The notes beneath the pieces were generated by a model. It ran no database searches, was not told the origin of the DNA, and worked only from the letters and a program-made list of their open reading frames with translations. DNA of 7,170 bases from Dehalococcoidia bacterium (lineage in GTDB: Bacteria; Chloroflexota; Dehalococcoidia; Lucifugimonadales; UBA3495): positions 1 through 7,170 of the forward strand of contig JAJDXU010000136.1 in assembly GCA_022823105.1 (NCBI GenBank). Direction: 5' to 3'. The position numbers and the translations under genes are program-made. Shown in pieces: positions 1 through 5,706 of this stretch. Position 1 is the stretch's first letter. The number at the start of each line of letters is the position of its first letter.

Positions 1-73
1 GATCCTGTGCATCGATGTAAAAACACGGCACCCCCAGGCACATTCCGTGATACTCGTAATCACGCACTATGCC

Positions 74-103
74 TTGTGCCCATAATCCCAAAGAGCGTAG
101 AAT
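74..103 (+). promoter_or_regulatory. possible sigma70 promoter of the first MFS gene
   Basis: TTGTGC (74-79) and TAGAAT (98-103) are separated by 18 bases. The -10 box matches consensus at five of six positions; the -35 box shares only TTG clearly. It would start transcription near 110, about 75 bases before the ATG at 185. Another hexamer, CATAAT (81-86), is also near consensus but has no -35 partner. Weak call based on the boxes alone. Confidence 0.25.
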
Positions 104-132
104 AGGCGCCGCTACGTACCTGTCCGCCTCCG

Positions 133-174
133 GTCCGCCTCTGGCGGATCCGCCCGCCGCGGACGCTATTTTTT
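133..174 (+). terminator. terminator-like GC hairpin with T-run just upstream of the first MFS gene
   Basis: GTCCGC (133-138) can pair with GCGGAC (159-164). The interior holds the perfect palindrome GGCGGATCCGCC (143-154), and an alternative hairpin TCCGCC-TCT-GGCGGA spans 134-148. Six T residues follow at 169-174, only ten bases before the ATG at 185. It could end transcription arriving from outside the window, or act as an attenuator if the promoter at 74-103 is real. A short direct repeat, GTCCGCCTC at 122-130 and 133-141, adds to the low complexity. No other gene is visible in positions 1-184. Confidence 0.35.
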
Positions 175-184
175 GCGTTCTGCC

Positions 185-1588
185 ATGACCACCCAGGCGC
201 CGCCGTCCGGCGGTTCGCGTTTCGGATTCCGCCGGCCCAACATCTACTACGGCTGGTATATCGTCGTCGCCACCGGCTTCGTGATGACGATCGCCACCGT
301 GCCCCTGTTCCACGCCATGACCCTCTGGGCCGTCGCGCTGGAGAACCAGTTCGGCTGGCCCCGCGGACAGCTCTCCCTCGCCCTGACCCTCACCCGCATC
401 GAAGGCGGCCTCATGGGTCCCCTCGAGGGCTACCTCACCGACAAGCTCGGCGGCCGCAAAATGGTCCTCCTCGGATTCATCATCCTGGGCCTGGGCTTCC
501 TCATATTCTGGCAGATCGACGCCGGCTTCTGGCCCGTCGCGCCCCTCTATATGTTCTACGTGGCCTACATGGTCATGGCCGCCGGCCAGGGCATGGGCAG
601 TTGGGTCCCCATGATGACCACCATCAACAACTGGTTCTCCCGCCGCATGGCCTCCGCCATGGGTTGGGCCAACTTCATGAGCCGCGGCGGCGCTCTCATC
701 GTCATCCCCCTCATCGACCTCGGCATCAACGGCAGCGTCGGCGTCCCCTTCACCGGTCTCACCCTCAACATCGGCCGCGCCATCGGCTGGGAAAACGTCG
801 CGCTGATCCTCGCCATCGTCATCCTGGCGGTGGCGTTCCCGCTCTCATACCTGATCCGCAACCGGCCCGAGGACATGGGACTCCAGGCCGAGGGTACCGC
901 CCCACAGCAGGCCCGCCGCGCCTCCGCTGCCCCGGCGCAGCCCCAGGGACTCACCGCCCAGCAGGCCGTACGCACTCCCGCATTCTGGCTCATCGCCGTC
1001 GGCCACGGCATGACCAGCATGATCATCCTGGCCATCTTCACCCACCTGGGCCTCCTCCTCAAGGACGTGGGTCTCCAGGAATACGCCGGCACCGTCGTCA
1101 TCCTCTACACCATCATCTCCATGTTCGCCCAGCCCCTGGGCGGCTACGTCGGCGACCGGTTCCCCAAACGCATCGGCCTCTTCGTGTTCACCACCATCCA
1201 GGCCAGCGCCGTGGTCCTCCTCACCTTCAGCACCGAACTGTGGATGTTCTACTCCTTCGCAGTGATCTTCGGCGTCGGATTCGGCGGCCGCAACCCCCTG
1301 ACCACCTCAATCAGGGGCGAGTACTTCGGGCGCGGCAACTTCGGCAAGATACTGGGCATCAGCACCATACCAATGAACGGCCTGCTGCTCATTTCCAGCC
1401 CCTTCGCCGGCTACATGTACGACTGGCTGGGCACCTACACCATCGCCTTCCTGGTGCTGGCCGGATTCAACTACGCCGGCGGCGTCTGCTTCCTGTTCGC
1501 CAAGCGCCCCCAGATCCCCACCACCCCAGAATCCACTCCCACCGTCTCCGCCCCGGCTCCAGCCCCCGCCGCCGGCGACGACTCCTGA
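185..1588 (+). CDS. MFS transporter, MCT/OxlT-like (467 aa)
   Basis: A twelve-helix inner-membrane secondary transporter of the major facilitator superfamily. Its pattern resembles the monocarboxylate/oxalate-formate branch: an aromatic YYGW entry to helix 1 (residues 21-24), a motif-A-like GYLTDKLGGRK between helices 2 and 3 (82-92), and NRPEDMGL after helix 6 (226-233). A Pro/Ala/Gln-rich cytoplasmic loop (234-262) precedes RTPAFW at helix 7 (263-268). The loop between helices 5 and 6 (about 181-201) looks longer than usual. The tail after helix 12 (441-467) is Pro/Ala/Thr-rich and disordered. The ATG at 185 was chosen; an in-frame TTG at 173 is possible, and neither has a clear Shine-Dalgarno. 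It shares the YYGW, PEDMGL and RTPAFW signatures with the second transporter in the window, so the two are distant paralogues. Substrate is not predictable; small organic anions are a guess from the family. Confidence 0.9.
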   Translation: MTTQAPPSGGSRFGFRRPNIYYGWYIVVATGFVMTIATVPLFHAMTLWAVALENQFGWPRGQLSLALTLTRIEGGLMGPLEGYLTDKLGGRKMVLLGFIILGLGFLIFWQIDAGFWPVAPLYMFYVAYMVMAAGQGMGSWVPMMTTINNWFSRRMASAMGWANFMSRGGALIVIPLIDLGINGSVGVPFTGLTLNIGRAIGWENVALILAIVILAVAFPLSYLIRNRPEDMGLQAEGTAPQQARRASAAPAQPQGLTAQQAVRTPAFWLIAVGHGMTSMIILAIFTHLGLLLKDVGLQEYAGTVVILYTIISMFAQPLGGYVGDRFPKRIGLFVFTTIQASAVVLLTFSTELWMFYSFAVIFGVGFGGRNPLTTSIRGEYFGRGNFGKILGISTIPMNGLLLISSPFAGYMYDWLGTYTIAFLVLAGFNYAGGVCFLFAKRPQIPTTPESTPTVSAPAPAPAAGDDS

Positions 1589-1643
1589 CCCAACCGCCGC
1601 CACAGATGCTATACCGGGTCATCCGGTCCCACTCCGCCCGTCG

Positions 1644-1683
1644 TGCCATCTACCCGTCATTCCTGCCATCTACCCGTCATTCC
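1644..1683. repeat. 20-bp tandem duplication
   Basis: The unit TGCCATCTACCCGTCATTCC occurs twice head to tail (1644-1663 and 1664-1683), and the next three bases (TGC) continue the match. The second unit runs into the ATTCC-type hairpin repeat at 1679-1698, so the duplication appears to involve the left edge of that element. It lies in the gap between two convergent genes. Confidence 0.85.
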
Positions 1684-1698
1684 TGCGGAAGCAGGAAT
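1679..1698. repeat. short palindromic dispersed-type repeat (ATTCC...GGAAT)
   Basis: ATTCCTGC (1679-1686) and GCAGGAAT (1691-1698) form a perfect 8-bp stem around the loop GGAA. From memory, GTCATTCC...GGAATCCA palindromes are widespread intergenic repeats in bacteria; neisserial dRS3, with ATTCC/GGAAT ends, is one named example. There is no T-run, so this is not a clear terminator, but it sits where the first MFS gene and the HEPN-like gene converge. A weaker hairpin, ACCGG-GTCAT-CCGGT, is at 1613-1627. The rest of 1589-1784 shows nothing else recognisable. Confidence 0.65.
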
Positions 1699-1784
1699 CC
1701 ACACGCCTGGAATCTGGCAACGTCAATTGCTGCAACCGGCCAGCGTAGCAGCCTGCAGGGTAGATCGAGCAGCGAACGCCAGCG

Positions 1785-2114
1785 TCATTTCCCGGCCAAC
1801 GCCCCTGCGTCGGCGATGTACTCCGCAGTTTCCCTGATGCGCCGCTCAGTATGCCGGTTGCACGCCCCGGTGTAAAAACAAGCGCCATGCAGTTGGCTGA
1901 GGCGACTGTAATATCGGCCTTGCAATGAGGCCGCGGCCGGATCGGCAGCAACCAGGTCATCCAGACCGTCGCTGGTGAGGCCGGTGGGTCCGGGATGCTC
2001 TCCGGTGCGGGCCAGTATCAGGGCATCGGTGGCACGTTTGGTGGCGCACCACGCTTTCTCCGCCGCGTCGCGGATGTCTCCCTGTTCCAGGCGTTCGACT
2101 GCTTGAGCCTGCAT
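1785..2114 (-). CDS. HEPN / PaREP1-like small protein (109 aa from ATG; 5' end interrupted)
   Basis: A small, helical, probably cytoplasmic protein. The stretch DAAEKAWCATKRATDALILA (residues 16-35) is typical of PaREP1/HEPN-type small proteins. R71-LSQL-H76 in the second half fits the R-x4-6-H motif that forms the RNase site of HEPN domains. The C-terminal RRIRETAEYI (91-100) is also helix-forming. HEPN proteins are often toxins or nucleic-acid-linked proteins, commonly paired with a nucleotidyltransferase antitoxin; no partner is in this window. The ATG at 2114 has no Shine-Dalgarno. Coding-like sequence continues 12 codons upstream (DQIDELFADARQ) to an in-frame TAG at 2151-2153, beyond which lie a GTG and a good ribosome site. 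The full gene would be about 128 codons. The annotated form may therefore be a truncated allele, a restart product, or a pseudogene. Family call is moderately sure; activity is inference. Confidence 0.7.
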   Translation of the reverse strand: MQAQAVERLEQGDIRDAAEKAWCATKRATDALILARTGEHPGPTGLTSDGLDDLVAADPAAASLQGRYYSRLSQLHGACFYTGACNRHTERRIRETAEYIADAGALAGK

Positions 2115-2150
2115 TTGGCGGGCGTCGGCGAACAGCTCGTCGATCTGGTC

Positions 2151-2184
2151 CTAGACTGAAACGGTGGTCACCGCAGGCGCCTCT
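2151..2184 (-). other. original start region of the HEPN-like gene: Shine-Dalgarno, GTG, then in-frame TAG
   Basis: Read on the minus strand, AGAGG (2184-2180) is followed after eight bases by GTG (2171-2169), then ACC ACC GTT TCA GTC, then TAG (2153-2151). The frame then continues without a break into the HEPN-like gene. Spacing and codon phase make GTG at 2171 a convincing start, with TAG as codon 7. A CAG to TAG transition would explain it. Alternatively the six-codon peptide is a leader from which ribosomes restart downstream. Confidence 0.6.
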
Positions 2185-2255
2185 GGATGTCTGACCCTAT
2201 GTTGCCATTTTCAACGAGATAATGGAACATAAATATTCGCGTATGAACGTCGATA

Positions 2256-2284
2256 ATAATACGGATAATGAATAACCATGTCAA
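2256..2284 (-). promoter_or_regulatory. near-consensus sigma70 promoter driving the HEPN-like gene
   Basis: On the minus strand, TTGACA (2284-2279, six of six) is followed by a 17-base spacer and TATTAT (2261-2256, five of six). Transcription would begin near 2249, about 78 bases before the GTG at 2171. It lies 52 bases after the second MFS gene's stop, in an AT-rich stretch (roughly 2195-2335) unlike the GC-rich surroundings. The HEPN-like gene is therefore probably expressed on its own and not by read-through. No operator-like inverted repeat was evident around the boxes. Confidence 0.7.
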
Positions 2285-2335
2285 TTGTTACAAATGATTT
2301 ATCCAACGGTCCGCAACCATCGTGCCTCCATAACA

Positions 2336-3742
2336 TCAACGCATCCATGTTTCCCGCACCCTCCACGACCACGTCCGCGCCGCCGCCATCAGGCCCGCCG
2401 CCACCAGCGCCACCACGGCGAATGCCATGAACACCTCGCGGTACGTCCCCGTGCTGTCGTACGCGATCCCCGACATCAGCGGCCCCACGGCGAAACCCAT
2501 CACCTGAGACGCTCGGCCCACGCCGTGTATCGCCCCCAGCGACCCGCGCCCGTAGTTGGCCGCCCACATCAGCGGCGCCAACGTGTTGATCCCCGTGCCG
2601 ATCAACCCCATCAGGATAACCACCGCGTACGTCTCGACCAGCGTGTCCGTCCCCACCAGCAACGCCAGCGCCACCGTGCCGGTCAGGTACAGACCCACCA
2701 TCAACCACCGCGGAGATACGCGATCAGCGGCCATCCCCGCCATGACCGCTCCGGCCGCCCCCGCCGTGGCCATCACGCTGATGGCCCCTACCGCCGCCGT
2801 GGCGTTCAGGCCCCGCTCGGTGAGATACGGCACCATGTGCAGACCCGGACCGGACATCGCGTTGCTGCCCAGGAACAGCGACACCAGCGCGATCCAGAAC
2901 GCCGGCGTCCGCGCCGCATCGCGCAGGGTCAGCGACCGCTCCACCACCGCGACTTCAACCGGAGCCTCCCCGTTGACAACGGTCCGCTCATGGTGAGCCT
3001 GTCGAACCACGAGCGGACCGGTATCCGGCGTCGTTGCCATGCCTGTCGTCGGGCTGTCGCCGTCCACGACCAGCCCCATGTCCTCCGGCTGCCGTCGCAC
3101 CCACAGCGCGCACGGAATCACTCCCAGCGCGAACATCACCGCCGCCAGCATCAGCCACGCCGAACGCCATCCCCATTGGCCGATCACCAGTTGCGTCAGC
3201 GGCGCCAGCATGATGACGCCCACGGTTTCCACCAGGAACACCAAACCCGTGGCTCGCCCACGGTAGCGCTCGAACCACTTCCCGGCGGCCACCGACGTGC
3301 CGATCTTGACCCCGCCCTGGTCGGCAATCCGCGACACCGTGAACGCTATATAGAACCCCACCAGCGTCTGCATCAACGACAGGTACACGCAGCCCAACCC
3401 GATCACTGCCCCGCTGATCACCAGCGTCAAACGCGACCCGAACCGGTCCACCAGCCGGCCGATGAACGGCGCCAGCGCCGCCCCCAGGAGCGCCCCGAGA
3501 GTCGTCGCGCCGGCAATCTCCGTGCGTCCCCAGCCGAACTCCTCGGACATGGGCACCACGAATATGGTCAGTATGGATATGGCGGACGCGGCGTTGGCGA
3601 ATCCGATGCTCCCCGACGCTCCGGCGACCACCCACCCGTAGTACAGCGATTTCGGCCAGAGCCTCATGCGCGCGCGTGCCGGCGCTTCCATCTTCGCCCG
3701 GCGTGCCGCGGCAATGCAGGCCGGACGGGTTGGGCACGGCAA
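2336..3742 (-). CDS. MFS transporter, MCT/OxlT-like (468 aa), with an inserted repeat
   Basis: A twelve-helix inner-membrane transporter of the same MFS branch as the first gene. Numbered from the TTG at 3742, it shows YYGW at 34-37, motif-A-like GRLVDRFGSR at 95-104, RRQPEDMGL at 216-224 and RTPAFW at the start of helix 7 (278-283). The cytoplasmic loop between helices 6 and 7 (about 225-277) contains VVRQAHHERT, the translation of a palindromic repeat at 2980-3020 that has expanded this loop in frame. Start choice: TTG at 3742 has a GAGGAG seven bases upstream (3755-3750). The in-frame ATGs at 3691 and 3667 have no good ribosome site, but 3691 gives an N-terminal tail (17 residues before YYGW) closer to the usual length. 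A terminator lies just upstream and no promoter was seen, so expression may depend on read-through or an unrecognised promoter. Substrate unknown. Confidence 0.87.
   Translation of the reverse strand: MPCPTRPACIAAARRAKMEAPARARMRLWPKSLYYGWVVAGASGSIGFANAASAISILTIFVVPMSEEFGWGRTEIAGATTLGALLGAALAPFIGRLVDRFGSRLTLVISGAVIGLGCVYLSLMQTLVGFYIAFTVSRIADQGGVKIGTSVAAGKWFERYRGRATGLVFLVETVGVIMLAPLTQLVIGQWGWRSAWLMLAAVMFALGVIPCALWVRRQPEDMGLVVDGDSPTTGMATTPDTGPLVVRQAHHERTVVNGEAPVEVAVVERSLTLRDAARTPAFWIALVSLFLGSNAMSGPGLHMVPYLTERGLNATAAVGAISVMATAGAAGAVMAGMAADRVSPRWLMVGLYLTGTVALALLVGTDTLVETYAVVILMGLIGTGINTLAPLMWAANYGRGSLGAIHGVGRASQVMGFAVGPLMSGIAYDSTGTYREVFMAFAVVALVAAGLMAAARTWSWRVRETWMR
2980..3020. repeat. palindromic repeat inside the second MFS gene (copy 1 of a two-copy family)
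   Basis: CGGTCCGCTC (2980-2989) pairs perfectly with GAGCGGACCG (3011-3020). After one A-C mismatch, TGGT (2991-2994) pairs with ACCA (3006-3009), leaving an 11-base loop GAGCCTGTCGA. The same loop, apart from one base, and the same architecture occur at 5707-5748. The element lies inside coding sequence in frame and encodes about residues 241-255 of the transporter, in a cytoplasmic loop. QAHHER-type peptides produced by this repeat are familiar from many bacterial ORFs (from memory). Confidence 0.8.
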
Positions 3743-3769
3743 CGGCGCGCTCCTCGGCTTGCCGTCGCC

Positions 3770-3805
3770 AAAATATGCAGGGGCAGGCCGAGGAGCCCAC
3801 CCCTG
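3770..3805 (-). terminator. Rho-independent terminator of the cyclophilin gene
   Basis: As minus-strand RNA, CAGGGGUGGGC (3805-3795) pairs with GCCUGCCCCUG (3788-3778) over 11 positions, two of them G-U wobbles, around a six-base loop. The U-rich CAUAUUUU (3777-3770) follows. The wobbles pair only in the minus-strand RNA, which fixes the direction. It lies about 45 bases after the cyclophilin stop. A second hairpin nearer the stop (TGCTGTA 3813-3819 with TACAGCA 3831-3837) has no U-run. Confidence 0.75.
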
Positions 3806-3851
3806 CTGTGTTTGCTGTATTCGGGGACCCTACAGCACGGAACTGAGGTTA

Positions 3852-4385
3852 TTAGCGGTCCGTCTCCACGATCTCGATGTTGTGGATCGCCAACCGCTCC
3901 GTGGGCTGGCTGTTTTCGCCACCTCGACTTGGCCGCACCGGCGATGTCGCCAGCGCATCCAGCACGTCGTCGCCCTCGGTAAGCATGCCGAAGATCGTGT
4001 AATTCGGCGGCAGGCCCACATCGGCCCCGTGCACAATGAACCACTGGCTCCCGTTGGTGTTGGGGCCAGCGTTCGCCATCGCCAGCGTGCCTCGCGTGTA
4101 GGAACGCGTGACCTCCTCGTCGCGGAACCGGTAGCCCGGGCCGCCCGTGCCGTCGCCCCTCGGGCAACCGCCCTGGATCATGAACCCGTTGATCACGCGG
4201 TGGAACTGGTTGTCTTCGTAAAACCCGTCGCGGGCCAGGAAAACAAAGTTGTTGACCGTCAGCGGCGCGAACTGCGGTAGCAGCTCAATGGTCATGTCGC
4301 CCTTGTCGGTCTTGATCACCGCATGATATTCCTTGGTCGCTACAATCACGAGGCCGGGCGGGTTTTCGTACTGCTTGGGAGGCAT
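3852..4385 (-). CDS. cyclophilin-type peptidyl-prolyl cis-trans isomerase (177 aa)
   Basis: A single-domain cyclophilin, which speeds cis-trans isomerisation of Xaa-Pro bonds during protein folding. No signal peptide is seen, so it is probably cytosolic. The active-site strand FHRVINGFMIQGG (61-73) carries the catalytic arginine R63 with F68, M69 and Q71. LAMANAGPNTNGSQWFIV (101-118) supplies the binding-groove residues A103, N104, Q114 and F116. The tryptophan that makes human cyclophilin A sensitive to cyclosporin is not recognisable in the ADVGLPPNYTIFG stretch (121-133), as in many bacterial forms. The ATG at 4385 is preferred over an upstream in-frame start at 4442 because AGGAG lies nine bases before it (4399-4395). 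Residues 1-20 form a short extension before the domain. It is divergent from the dehydrogenase gene and followed by its own terminator, so it is probably monocistronic. Confidence 0.93.
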   Translation of the reverse strand: MPPKQYENPPGLVIVATKEYHAVIKTDKGDMTIELLPQFAPLTVNNFVFLARDGFYEDNQFHRVINGFMIQGGCPRGDGTGGPGYRFRDEEVTRSYTRGTLAMANAGPNTNGSQWFIVHGADVGLPPNYTIFGMLTEGDDVLDALATSPVRPSRGGENSQPTERLAIHNIEIVETDR

Positions 4386-4430
4386 TGGGTCGTACTCCTG
4401 GGGTCGATTCTGCGGATAGAGACTGCGGGG

Positions 4431-4436
4431 ATTATA
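4431..4436 (-). promoter_or_regulatory. candidate -10 box for the cyclophilin gene
   Basis: TATAAT reads on the minus strand at 4436-4431. Transcription would start near 4424, giving a leader of about 39 bases that contains the AGGAG site. No TTGACA-like box was found at the right distance upstream, so the call rests on one perfect hexamer in an otherwise GC-rich divergent region. Confidence 0.4.
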
Positions 4437-4470
4437 CCCCAAGGCGCCCGAGGCAGCCGGAACCGTGTTT

Positions 4471-4476
4471 TATAAT
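4471..4476 (+). promoter_or_regulatory. candidate -10 box for the leucine dehydrogenase gene
   Basis: TATAAT at 4471-4476 lies in the sequence GTGTTTTATAATAGC. The predicted start near 4483 coincides with the first base of the leader hairpins. No recognisable -35 box lies 16-18 bases upstream, where the sequence is GC-rich. The two opposed -10 boxes, 34 bases apart, suggest that the two divergent promoters may share or compete for polymerase. Confidence 0.45.
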
Positions 4477-4482
4477 AGCAGT

Positions 4483-4520
4483 AGAGGCCAATGCGCCTCT
4501 CAGCGGCAACGTAGCCGCTG
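4483..4520 (+). promoter_or_regulatory. two back-to-back hairpins in the leader of the dehydrogenase mRNA
   Basis: AGAGGC-CAATGC-GCCTCT (4483-4500) is followed at once by CAGCGGC-AACGTA-GCCGCTG (4501-4520). The stems are 6 and 7 bp, both loops are six bases, and no base lies between the hairpins. No T-run follows, so this is not a terminator. With a start near 4483 the first hairpin would sit at the very 5' end of the mRNA, where such structures can protect transcripts. I do not recognise a known riboswitch class. The remainder of the leader (4521-4565) is unstructured and carries the AGGAGG site. Confidence 0.55.
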
Positions 4521-4565
4521 CGTCGCTCCCACTACCGATAACGACCCCCTAAAGGAGGCGATGCA

Positions 4566-5633
4566 ATGGACGTTCTTAATAAGATGGTCAAACACGGACA
4601 CGAACAGGTCGCGATGTACAGCGACCCCGAAAGCGGACTCCGTGGCATAATCGCAATTCACGATACTACGCTGGGCCCCTCCTGCGGCGGCACCCGCATG
4701 TGGCCCTACGCCTCCGAGGCCGACGCGCTGGCCGACGCCCTCCGCCTGTCCCAGGCCATGACCTACAAGTCCGCGGCCGCCGGCCTGAACCTCGGCGGCG
4801 GCAAAGGCGTTATCATCGGCGACCCGCGCACTGACAAGACCGAGGGGCTCCTGCGTGCCTGGGGCCGCTTCGTGGACACCCTGGGCGGACGCTATCTCAC
4901 CACCACCGACGTCGGCACCACCGGACGCGACCTGGAGTCCGTCCACCAGGAAACGCAGCACGTCGTTGGCTTGGACGTTACCCTCGGCGGCAGCGGCGAC
5001 ACGTCCATCATGACCGGCCTTGGCGTCTACATGGGCATGCGCGCCTGCGCCGCTGACGCCTGGGGCAGCGACTCGTTGCGGGGCCGCAGGATCGCCATGC
5101 AGGGGTTCGGCAAGGTGGCCTCCAAAACGGCAGAGCGCCTGCTGGAAGAGGACGCGCAGGTCTTTGTCACCGACATCAGCGAGGCCGCGCTGGACAAGGC
5201 GCGCCACATGGGCGTCAGGGTTGTGTCCCCCGACGAAATCTACGACGTGGACTGCGACATATTCGCCCCGTGCGCCCTGGGCGGCGTGATCAACTCCCAG
5301 ACCATCGACCGCCTGCGCTGCCGGATTGTCGCCGGTGGCGCCAACAACCAACTGGCGACGCCCGAAGACGGCGAGGAACTGCACCGTCGCGGCGTGATCT
5401 ACGCCCCCGACTTCCTGATCAACGCCGGCGGCATCATCAACGCCGCCGCCGAAATCGGCCAGCCCTACAACCCCGACCGCTCCCGACAGCAGACCGAGCG
5501 CATCTACGAGCAGATGGCGGCAGTGCTGACCACCTCCAGCAAAAAGGAGATATCAACGGCCCGCGCCGCCGACCTCCTGGCCGAAAAACGCCTCAACTCC
5601 GTCCGCCACGTCCGCCAAGTCTGGCGCGGCTAG
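4566..5633 (+). CDS. leucine/valine-type NAD-dependent amino acid dehydrogenase (355 aa)
   Basis: A Glu/Leu/Phe/Val dehydrogenase family enzyme closest to leucine dehydrogenase. It reversibly deaminates branched-chain amino acids to 2-oxo acids with NAD and releases ammonia; cytosolic. The N-terminal domain has PSCGGTRMWPY (38-48), YKSAAAGLNLGGGKGV (67-82) with substrate lysine K68 and catalytic lysine K80, and TDVGT (114-118) with catalytic D115. These numbers match Bacillus leucine dehydrogenase as I remember it. The Rossmann domain has GFGKVA (179-184) and D202 at the end of the second strand, fitting NAD over NADP. CALGGVIN (235-242), GGANNQL (256-262) and APDFLINAGGIIN (279-291) complete the family pattern. 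The start is fixed by AGGAGG seven bases upstream (4553-4558); an overlapping ATG at 4561 is too close to it. Length is near the usual 360. Pocket residues at 40 and 113 differ from the Bacillus enzyme, so substrate preference may differ. Confidence 0.93.
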   Translation: MDVLNKMVKHGHEQVAMYSDPESGLRGIIAIHDTTLGPSCGGTRMWPYASEADALADALRLSQAMTYKSAAAGLNLGGGKGVIIGDPRTDKTEGLLRAWGRFVDTLGGRYLTTTDVGTTGRDLESVHQETQHVVGLDVTLGGSGDTSIMTGLGVYMGMRACAADAWGSDSLRGRRIAMQGFGKVASKTAERLLEEDAQVFVTDISEAALDKARHMGVRVVSPDEIYDVDCDIFAPCALGGVINSQTIDRLRCRIVAGGANNQLATPEDGEELHRRGVIYAPDFLINAGGIINAAAEIGQPYNPDRSRQQTERIYEQMAAVLTTSSKKEISTARAADLLAEKRLNSVRHVRQVWRG

Positions 5634-5656
5634 TCTCCGTTCATCCTCCTCCACTC

Positions 5657-5690
5657 CACTCTCGTGCTCCAACTCACTCTCGTGCTCCAA
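5657..5690. repeat. short tandem repeat with 18-base period
   Basis: CACTCTCGTGCTCCAA occurs at 5657-5672 and again at 5675-5690. The surrounding 5640-5715 is a C/T-rich tract of similar CACTC and CATCC motifs with no coding signal. It lies after the dehydrogenase stop. Confidence 0.75.
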
Positions 5691-5706
5691 TCTACTCATC
5701 GTCCTT

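Noticed and set aside
1613..1627. Terminator for the first MFS gene (ACCGG-GTCAT-CCGGT)
   Set aside because: The stem is only five base pairs and no T-run follows.
601..1875. Long open frame (424 codons) on the plus strand overlapping the first MFS gene
   Set aside because: Its translation is rich in Arg, Pro, His and Gln with no domain; it is a shadow frame of GC-rich coding sequence.
2285..2325. Ten-codon mini-ORF on the minus strand preceded by GGAGG, between the second MFS gene and the HEPN promoter
   Set aside because: The spacing to its ATG is only four bases and the peptide shows nothing recognisable; likely chance.
2285..3982. 565-codon open frame on the plus strand opposite the second MFS gene
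   Set aside because: Its composition is low-complexity Arg/His/Pro/Gln, while the opposite strand encodes a clear twelve-helix transporter.
4500..5384. 294-codon open frame on the minus strand opposite the dehydrogenase
   Set aside because: Gly/Ala/Val-rich translation without motifs; the plus-strand dehydrogenase explains the region fully and has a perfect ribosome site.
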